Assembly (NCBI GenBank): GCA_022774325.1
Contig: JALFNN010000025.1
Location: forward strand, 1 to 48,470
Source of the DNA: a bacterium
GTDB lineage: Bacteria > Bacillota > Clostridia > Lachnospirales > Lachnospiraceae
Reading direction: 5' to 3'
Length of the DNA: 48,470 nucleotides
Shown: one piece after another, positions 42,852-48,470 of the stretch
Layout: each line of letters opens with the position of its first letter
How positions within the stretch are numbered: the stretch's first letter is position 1
Notes under the pieces: model-generated
Databases searched by the model: none
Seen by the model: only the letters and a program-made list of their open reading frames with translations
What the model was told of the DNA's origin: nothing
Translations under genes and position numbers: made by a program

Positions 42852-44447
42852 TTATTTCAGAGAGTCAACGGCTGCTCTTTCAATTGGAAGCCCTTCAAGG
42901 TATCTCTTGCTGAATACATCAAAGCCTTCTACATCCTTTGGATTCGGTTCCATTCTGCTTCCTGCCTGACCAGCAAATACTTTATTGGCAAGATAAGCAT
43001 CCAGAGCTTCTCCTTCTTCCTTATTGAGCATGTAAGAAGCCAGAAGAGCAATTCCCCAGGCACCGCCTTCTCCTGCAGTTTCCATAACAGAAACAGGCGT
43101 ATTAAGAGCTGCCGCAAGGATTCCCTGTCCTACGCCTTTTGTCTTGAAAAGTCCGCCGTGGCCGAGGATTTCATCCAGCTTCACTCCCTCTTCTTTCAGG
43201 AGAATATCCATTCCTGTTTTCAGGACTCCAAGAGAAGCAAACAGATTTACTCTCATGAAATTTGCCAGATTAAACTTGCTGTCCGGTGTACGCACGAATA
43301 ACGGACGTCCCTCTTCAAATCCTGTAATGTGCTCGCCTGAGAAATAATTGTATGCCAGAAGTCCGCCACAATCAGCATCACCTTCCAAAGCCTTGTTATA
43401 AAGTGTACCAAACAGTTTATTCATATCCACTTCCATTCCAAATGCTTCAGCAAATTCCTTGAAAATTCCTACCCATGCATTCAGGTCAGACGTACAGTTG
43501 TTGCAATGAACCATTGCCACAAGATCACCTGCCGGAGTCGTCACCAGATCAATTTCATCGTGGACTTTTTGAAGTTCTTTCTCCAGAACTACCATTCCGA
43601 ATACACTGGTACCGGCAGAAACATTTCCTGTGCGTACCTTCACGCTGTTTGTAGCAACCATACCGGTTCCCGCATCGCCTTCCGGCGGGCATACCGGAAT
43701 TCCGGCTTTCAGTGTTCCGGTAGGATCCAGAAGTTTCGCACCTTTTTCGGTAAGAGCACCTGCTTTTTCACCGGCAAGAAGTACCTTAGGTAAAATTTCT
43801 TCCAATTTCCACGGATAGCCTTTTGGTGCAACCAACTCATCGAACGATGCAACCATTCTCTCATTCCAGTTTCTGGTAGCGATATCAATCGGGAACATAC
43901 CGGAAGCTTCTCCAACTCCGAGTACCTTCTCGCCTGTAAGCTGCCAGTGAATATACCCGGCAAGTGTTGTAAAGAATGTTACATCCTTTACGTGTTCTTC
44001 ACCATTTAATATTGCCTGATACAAATGAGCGATACTCCATCTCTGCGGAATATGGAAGTCAAATAACTTCGTCAACTCTTCTGAAGCCGGACCGGTAATT
44101 GTATTTCTCCAGGTACGGAACGGAACAAGAAGTTCACCGTCCTTGTCAAATGCCATATATCCATGCATCATTGCACTGAATCCAATAGCGCCAACAGTCT
44201 CCAAAGCAACTCCATACTGTTTCTTTACATCCTCTGTCAGATTCTTGTAACAATCCTGCAGTCCGGTCCATATATCCTCCAGCGTGTAGGTCCAGACTCC
44301 ATCCACATATCTGTTTTCCCATTCATGGCTTCCGGAAGCAATCGGTGCATTATCCTCCCCCACCAGAACTGCCTTAATACGGGTCGAACCAAATTCAATT
44401 CCCAATGAGGTTTTCCCATTTAAAATGGCATTCTTTACATCACTCAT
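42852..44447 (-). CDS. FGGY-family carbohydrate kinase, probable L-ribulokinase
   Basis: Phosphorylates a pentulose with ATP. The 531-aa protein has the two actin-like domains of FGGY kinases: [15 protein letters not shown] near residue 16, the sugar-binding [13 protein letters not shown], and [15 protein letters not shown] and [13 protein letters not shown] in the second half. Position between araR and araD points to L-ribulose as substrate. It differs in sequence from E. coli AraB and is closer to the AraB-like kinases of Firmicutes, so xylulose remains an alternative. Coupled operon gaps suggest co-transcription. Confidence 0.85.
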   Translation of the reverse strand: MSDVKNAILNGKTSLGIEFGSTRIKAVLVGEDNAPIASGSHEWENRYVDGVWTYTLEDIWTGLQDCYKNLTEDVKKQYGVALETVGAIGFSAMMHGYMAFDKDGELLVPFRTWRNTITGPASEELTKLFDFHIPQRWSIAHLYQAILNGEEHVKDVTFFTTLAGYIHWQLTGEKVLGVGEASGMFPIDIATRNWNERMVASFDELVAPKGYPWKLEEILPKVLLAGEKAGALTEKGAKLLDPTGTLKAGIPVCPPEGDAGTGMVATNSVKVRTGNVSAGTSVFGMVVLEKELQKVHDEIDLVTTPAGDLVAMVHCNNCTSDLNAWVGIFKEFAEAFGMEVDMNKLFGTLYNKALEGDADCGGLLAYNYFSGEHITGFEEGRPLFVRTPDSKFNLANFMRVNLFASLGVLKTGMDILLKEEGVKLDEILGHGGLFKTKGVGQGILAAALNTPVSVMETAGEGGAWGIALLASYMLNKEEGEALDAYLANKVFAGQAGSRMEPNPKDVEGFDVFSKRYLEGLPIERAAVDSLK

Positions 44448-44513
44448 AGCGTTAACACCTTTCCCTTTCTTTTTTTATTTGAAAGACCTGCGTCTTCTCA
44501 ATCTTTTAAACTT

Positions 44514-45608
44514 CTAAAATCCATCTCTCAGGCGTACTGAATTACGATTCACAATTTCAGGATCCAATTCAGTCACTTTTGGTACCGGCATTCCTTTCAT
44601 CATTTCAAGCATTTCCAATGCTGCTATTTTACCCAGATCTCTTACTGGATTTTTTGCAGAAGTAAGCGGAACTTCACAATAATTTGCCAGATCCGAATCA
44701 TCAATTCCGATGATAGACAAATCCTCCGGAACCCGGATCCCCTGCTCGAGACAGACCGCAACCAACTTCGTTGCCACTTCATCATTGTAGCACACACACG
44801 CAGTACATCCTTGCAATCGTCTGAGGATCCACCCTGCATCTTCCTTCATATGTCTGACTTCTTCCGTATCGATCCAGATTACCTGCATTCCTTTAATTTT
44901 GATATCTGCCTCCATCAACGCTTCCACATATCCGGCATATCTGTGGTGTCCCTGCCCGTCATCAGCCTTGAAAATCGCACCGATATTACGATGTCCGCAC
45001 TTAAGGAGATGATTGGTGACCATCTTTCCTGCCAGTTTATCATTCAAAGATACATGCGGAATATCAAGTCCCGGATAATAACTATTAATAAAAAGAACCG
45101 GGATTCCTTTATTCATAATTTTTCTGTATATATCTAAATTTGGATTGGGAAGTCCGCTCTTGGTCGTCTCAGCGATCAGGCCGTCCACCATATTCTTTTC
45201 CAAAATATTTTTCAAAACAAACCTTTCTTTTTCGACCGCATTGTTCGTAAAAGAAATCTGCAAACCATATCCCGCGCGGGATAACTCATTCTCAATCTGT
45301 TGTATAATAGAAGAAAAAATATATTTCTGAACATAGGTTGTCATAACAGCAACCTGCATGGTTTTTTCTTCTTTTTCTTGTACATTTACTGTGGCTTTGA
45401 TATAGGTACCACTTCCTCTTCGCCTCTCCACAATGCCTTCTTCTTCCAGAAGTGCAATTGCATGGCGAACTGTCTGACGGCTCACACGAAAATGTGCGCA
45501 CAATTGATGTTCCGATTCTACGCGATCACCGGGCTTCAATTCTCCGCTTTCCAAACGCATTTTCAGCCACCTTAAGATTTCTTCATATTTGGCCAGTAAC
45601 TCTTCCAT
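44514..45608 (-). CDS. araR: arabinose-responsive repressor, GntR-LacI chimera (AraR type)
   Basis: A 364-aa transcription regulator with the AraR architecture: an N-terminal GntR winged helix (about residues 10-75; GDRVESEHQLCAHFRVSRQT, RRRGSGTYI) joined to a LacI-type sugar-binding domain (about 80-350; LIAETTKSGLPN, FINSYYPGLDIPHV, GIDDSDLANYCEVPLTS). L-arabinose would release it from DNA. The gene is inside the operon it is presumed to control, 66 bp upstream of the kinase. No clear AraR operator (ATTTGTACGTACAAAT type) was found in the window; the operon promoter is probably beyond the right edge. Confidence 0.88.
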   Translation of the reverse strand: MEELLAKYEEILRWLKMRLESGELKPGDRVESEHQLCAHFRVSRQTVRHAIALLEEEGIVERRRGSGTYIKATVNVQEKEEKTMQVAVMTTYVQKYIFSSIIQQIENELSRAGYGLQISFTNNAVEKERFVLKNILEKNMVDGLIAETTKSGLPNPNLDIYRKIMNKGIPVLFINSYYPGLDIPHVSLNDKLAGKMVTNHLLKCGHRNIGAIFKADDGQGHHRYAGYVEALMEADIKIKGMQVIWIDTEEVRHMKEDAGWILRRLQGCTACVCYNDEVATKLVAVCLEQGIRVPEDLSIIGIDDSDLANYCEVPLTSAKNPVRDLGKIAALEMLEMMKGMPVPKVTELDPEIVNRNSVRLRDGF

Positions 45609-45632
45609 AGTTATCTGTCCCCCTTTGTATCA

Positions 45633-45658
45633 GGGCGAAGCCCAGACAAGCTTCGCCC
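45633..45658 (-). other. intercistronic hairpin between permease gene and araR
   Basis: A perfect 9-bp GC-rich stem GGGCGAAGC/GCTTCGCCC with an 8-nt loop, 18 bp after the permease stop and without a U run. It could set the relative levels of the transporter and catabolic mRNA segments. Confidence 0.5.
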
Positions 45659-45675
45659 GACATTCATCTTAATAA

Positions 45676-46845
45676 TTATTTTTTCTTCTTGTTAGAAAGT
45701 ATATCGAATGTTACAGCTCCAAGAAGTACAAGACCTTTTACTACTTTCTGAAGGTCTGTAGAAAGTCCGATCAAGAACATACCATTGTTCAAAACACCCA
45801 TAACGAATGCTCCGACTACAGCACCGATTACAGTACCGATACCACCGGCTGCCGCTGCACCACCGATGTAGCAGGATGCGATCGCATCAAGCTCGAATCC
45901 GTCGCCGGCCTTCGGTGTAGCGGATGCGTTACGTGCTGATAATACGATACCAGCAATAGCTGCAAGGAATCCCATGTTTGTATATACCCAGAAGAATACT
46001 TTTCTGGTATCAATACCGGAAAGTCTTGCAGCCTTTGCATTACCACCCAATGCATAAATCTGACGACCCGGTACCGTCTTACTTGTAATGAAATGGTAAA
46101 TACCAACAATAACAGCCATAATAATGAGCACAATTGGAATACCATTGTATCTTGCAAGTTTGTAGAAGAAGAACCATACGATTGCAATGATAATTGCAAG
46201 TTTTACAATTGTCTGCCATGGAGTAACAATTGCAAGACCGTATTTCTGTCTTGTCTTAATAGATTTTAATTCTGATAAAATGATCAGGGCTGTTGCAACA
46301 ATTGCAACGATAATACATACGATATCAAGTGTACCTGATCCCATCTGGATTTTATTTGTAATAAAGAAACCAGCACCAACCTTTACATATGCATCCGGAA
46401 GCGGTCCTACTGTCTTTGATTCAAGAAGTGTGTATGTAAGACCACGGCCAATAAGCATACCTGCCAGAGTAACTACGAATGGCGGGATATCAAGGTAGGC
46501 AATAAAAAATCCGTTAAATGCACCAAAAGCAGTTCCAACAAGGATAGTAATAAGGAAAGCAAGCGGAATGCTCATGCCATTTTCAACTACCAATTTTGCA
46601 GCAATTGCACCACAGAGTGCGACATAAGAACCAACACCAAGGTCAACGTTACCAGTTAATACACAAAGCAGCATACCGGTTGCAAGAATGACAACGTAAC
46701 TGTTCTGCATGATCAGGTTGTTCATATTCATAGGTGTTGCATTAATTCCACCTGTCATGAAATAAAAGATAATATAAATTGCAATCAAAGCAAATACCAT
46801 ACCGAATTGCTTTAAATCAAGATTAACTGTTTTTTTCTTCTCCAT
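45676..46845 (-). CDS. sugar ABC transporter permease (XylH/GguB type)
   Basis: A 389-aa CUT2-family permease with 10 or more membrane segments, longer than MglC (about 336 aa) and matching XylH/GguB. The family segment NVDLGVGSYVALCGAIAAKL and the C-terminal GYTRRVFFWVYTN-like cytoplasmic loop (seen as GIDTRKVFFWVYTNMG) are present. It starts 2 bp after the ATPase stop with AAAGGGG upstream. In an arabinose operon, L-arabinose is the likely cargo. Confidence 0.9.
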   Translation of the reverse strand: MEKKKTVNLDLKQFGMVFALIAIYIIFYFMTGGINATPMNMNNLIMQNSYVVILATGMLLCVLTGNVDLGVGSYVALCGAIAAKLVVENGMSIPLAFLITILVGTAFGAFNGFFIAYLDIPPFVVTLAGMLIGRGLTYTLLESKTVGPLPDAYVKVGAGFFITNKIQMGSGTLDIVCIIVAIVATALIILSELKSIKTRQKYGLAIVTPWQTIVKLAIIIAIVWFFFYKLARYNGIPIVLIIMAVIVGIYHFITSKTVPGRQIYALGGNAKAARLSGIDTRKVFFWVYTNMGFLAAIAGIVLSARNASATPKAGDGFELDAIASCYIGGAAAAGGIGTVIGAVVGAFVMGVLNNGMFLIGLSTDLQKVVKGLVLLGAVTFDILSNKKKK

Positions 46846-46847
46846 TG

Positions 46848-48407
46848 TTATTCCCCTTTCCTGTTATTATGCTGCATAATGCATTTCATAATCTTTTCCT
46901 GAGATAACTCTTCTTTTGATAATTCTCCTGCGATCTGTCCTTCGTTCAGTACATAGGTTCTATCACAGGTTCCAATGATTTCCGGCATTTCAGAAGAGAT
47001 AACGATGACCGCTTTTCCAGCCTTTGCCAAATCATTAATTGCACAATAAATCTCGTATTTTGCACCAACGTCAATACCACGGGTAGGTTCATCCAGAATC
47101 AGTACATCCGGCTCTGTCAACATCCATTTCGACAAAACTACTTTCTGCTGGTTACCACCTGACAAGGAACCAACCGCCTGGTCAATGGAGTTTGCTTTGA
47201 TGTTAATGAGCTTTTTGTATTTCTCTGCCGCAAGCACTTCTTCATTGGCATTTACAATACCATTCTTAGAGAAGAATCCACGAAGGGCAGCCAATGTCAT
47301 GTTCCATTTAATGTCATTGATCAATACAAGTCCATATGTCTTTCTGTCTTCAGAAGTATATGCAATCTTATTAGCGATTGCATCTCTTACATTCTTGATC
47401 TTAACTTCTTTTCCGTGCATAAAAATCTGTCCGGATATTTTCTGACCATACTCACGTCCGAAAAGACTCATTGCGAACTCAGTTCTTCCTGCCCCCATCA
47501 GACCAGCAAGTCCTACAACCTCTCCTGCACGAACTTTAATATTCACATTCTTCAGTACCTGACGGTTCGCATCTTCCGGATGGAATACATTCCAGTTTTT
47601 CACTTCCAGGACAACATCTCCGATCGGGCATTCCTCCGGATTTCTTTCCGGATAACGGTTTGTCAGCTCACGGCCAACCATTCCCTTAATGATACGGTCT
47701 TCTGAAAAATCATCAATTCCTTTTGTAAGAGTTTCAATCGTGTGTCCATCACGGATAACAGTGATAGCATCTGCGACATAGCTGATCTCATTCAGTTTGT
47801 GTGAGATGATGATACATGTAATTCCCTGTTCTTTCAGTTTCAGCATGATCTCCAAAAGCTGTGCACTTTCTTCATCATTCAATGCTGCAGTCGGTTCATC
47901 CAGAATCAACAGATCAACCTTTTTAGCAAGCGCTTTTGCAATCTCGATCAGCTGCTGCTTTCCTACACCCAACGTGTTGATCGGCGCATCCAGATTTTCG
48001 TTGTAAAGTCCAACCTTTTCCAGCATTGCCTGGGCTTTATTATGCGTCTGTGTCCAGTCAATAACTCCCTTCATAGAAGTCTGCTCATTTCCCATAAAAA
48101 CGTTTTCTGCGATAGAAAGATATGGGCTAAGTGCAAGTTCCTGATGAATAATTACAATACCTTTTTTCTCACTGTCCTTAATGTTGTGATTTTTCACGAT
48201 TTCTCCGTTATAAACGATATCACCAGAATATGTACCGAACGGATAGATACCGGATAATACATTCATCAAGGTTGATTTTCCAGCACCATTTTCACCGCAA
48301 AGTGCATGAATCTCACCGCGTTTAACCTTAAGGTTTACATCGTCCAACGCCTTTACGCCTGAGAATTCTTTGGTGATATGGTTCATTTCCAGAATGTAAT
48401 CAGACAT
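46848..48407 (-). CDS. sugar ABC transporter ATP-binding protein (MglA/XylG/AraG type)
   Basis: A 519-aa tandem ATPase of the CUT2 family, which needs only one ATPase gene per importer. The first half has Walker [10 protein letters not shown] and Walker [14 protein letters not shown]; the second half has the altered P-loop GLMGAGRTE but a good signature [15 protein letters not shown] and Walker [15 protein letters not shown], the usual asymmetry. GGAGCTGAG lies before the ATG. The matching sugar-binding protein gene is expected just beyond the right edge. Confidence 0.93.
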   Translation of the reverse strand: MSDYILEMNHITKEFSGVKALDDVNLKVKRGEIHALCGENGAGKSTLMNVLSGIYPFGTYSGDIVYNGEIVKNHNIKDSEKKGIVIIHQELALSPYLSIAENVFMGNEQTSMKGVIDWTQTHNKAQAMLEKVGLYNENLDAPINTLGVGKQQLIEIAKALAKKVDLLILDEPTAALNDEESAQLLEIMLKLKEQGITCIIISHKLNEISYVADAITVIRDGHTIETLTKGIDDFSEDRIIKGMVGRELTNRYPERNPEECPIGDVVLEVKNWNVFHPEDANRQVLKNVNIKVRAGEVVGLAGLMGAGRTEFAMSLFGREYGQKISGQIFMHGKEVKIKNVRDAIANKIAYTSEDRKTYGLVLINDIKWNMTLAALRGFFSKNGIVNANEEVLAAEKYKKLINIKANSIDQAVGSLSGGNQQKVVLSKWMLTEPDVLILDEPTRGIDVGAKYEIYCAINDLAKAGKAVIVISSEMPEIIGTCDRTYVLNEGQIAGELSKEELSQEKIMKCIMQHNNRKGE

Positions 48408-48437
48408 TTTCTCAGCTCCTTTTCTTTTATATTTCCA

Positions 48438-48451
48438 AAGCCTTGCGGCTT
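48438..48451 (-). other. small GNRA-loop hairpin upstream of the ATPase gene
   Basis: AAGCC-GCAA-GGCTT on the minus strand: a 5-bp stem with a GCAA tetraloop, about 30 nt before the ATG and apparently in the gap after the binding-protein gene. Probably an mRNA-stability hairpin favouring the binding protein. Confidence 0.4.
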
Positions 48452-48470
48452 CGTTTTCAAACTCAAACTC

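Overview
The window reads as a chromosomal segment of a gut-type Clostridia bacterium, most likely Lachnospiraceae (Blautia/Dorea/Ruminococcus-like). This is judged from gene families (two type III glutamine synthetases, a RapZ-WhiA-HPr cluster, ROK glucokinase, TrpXYZ-like ABC system, group II introns), AGGAGG ribosome sites and moderate GC. No phage structural genes, transposases, rRNA or CRISPR array were seen. Most genes are on the minus strand.

Layout. 1-3.6 kb: a broken alpha-galactoside locus (alpha-galactosidase, one ABC permease, and an AraC regulator without its N-terminal half), apparently a deletion scar. 3.7-10.7 kb: DnaJ-like chaperone, glucokinase, thioredoxin-like protein plus CobW GTPase, a small Cys-rich protein, EamA transporter, PHP phosphoesterase and a glycosyltransferase. 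10.7-13.7 kb: a TrpXYZ-type ABC importer with a clear promoter and a palindrome at its start. 13.8-14.6 kb: seven tRNA genes behind a perfect consensus promoter. 14.6-18 kb: YfcE-like phosphoesterase, RdgB, THUMP methyltransferase, an Asn/Ser-rich pentapeptide-repeat protein and a DUF1700 membrane protein. 18.2-23.8 kb: tandem type III glutamine synthetases, class II aldolase and tRNA-Glu. 23.9-28 kb: lipid kinase, then HPr-like protein (Asp in place of the phosphorylated His), WhiA, RapZ and MurB. 28-31 kb: CNNM transporter, a sigma-70-like fragment protein and an amidase. 31-32.7 kb: TPP riboswitch, terminator, a second unexplained structured leader, and thiC. 32.7-35 kb: polar amino acid ABC importer. 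35.1-38 kb: UppP, HAD phosphatase and a coiled-coil SleB-like hydrolase. 38-40.5 kb: a complete group II intron abutting the 3' remnant of a class C intron, lodged between the hydrolase stop codon and its bidirectional terminator. 40.5-48.4 kb: an L-arabinose operon (araA, araD, ribulokinase, AraR, and a sugar ABC permease and ATPase).

The genes cover sugar uptake and phosphorylation (arabinose, alpha-galactosides, glucokinase, aldolase), nitrogen assimilation, thiamine synthesis and cell-envelope work (MurB, UppP, amidase, SleB-like). The observations that most deserve checking are the orphan structured leader before thiC, the terminator-like hairpin in the glutamine synthetase leader, the sigma-like protein without region 4, the nested intron insertion, and the alpha-galactoside deletion scar. 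All calls are from reading the sequence; no database search was run.
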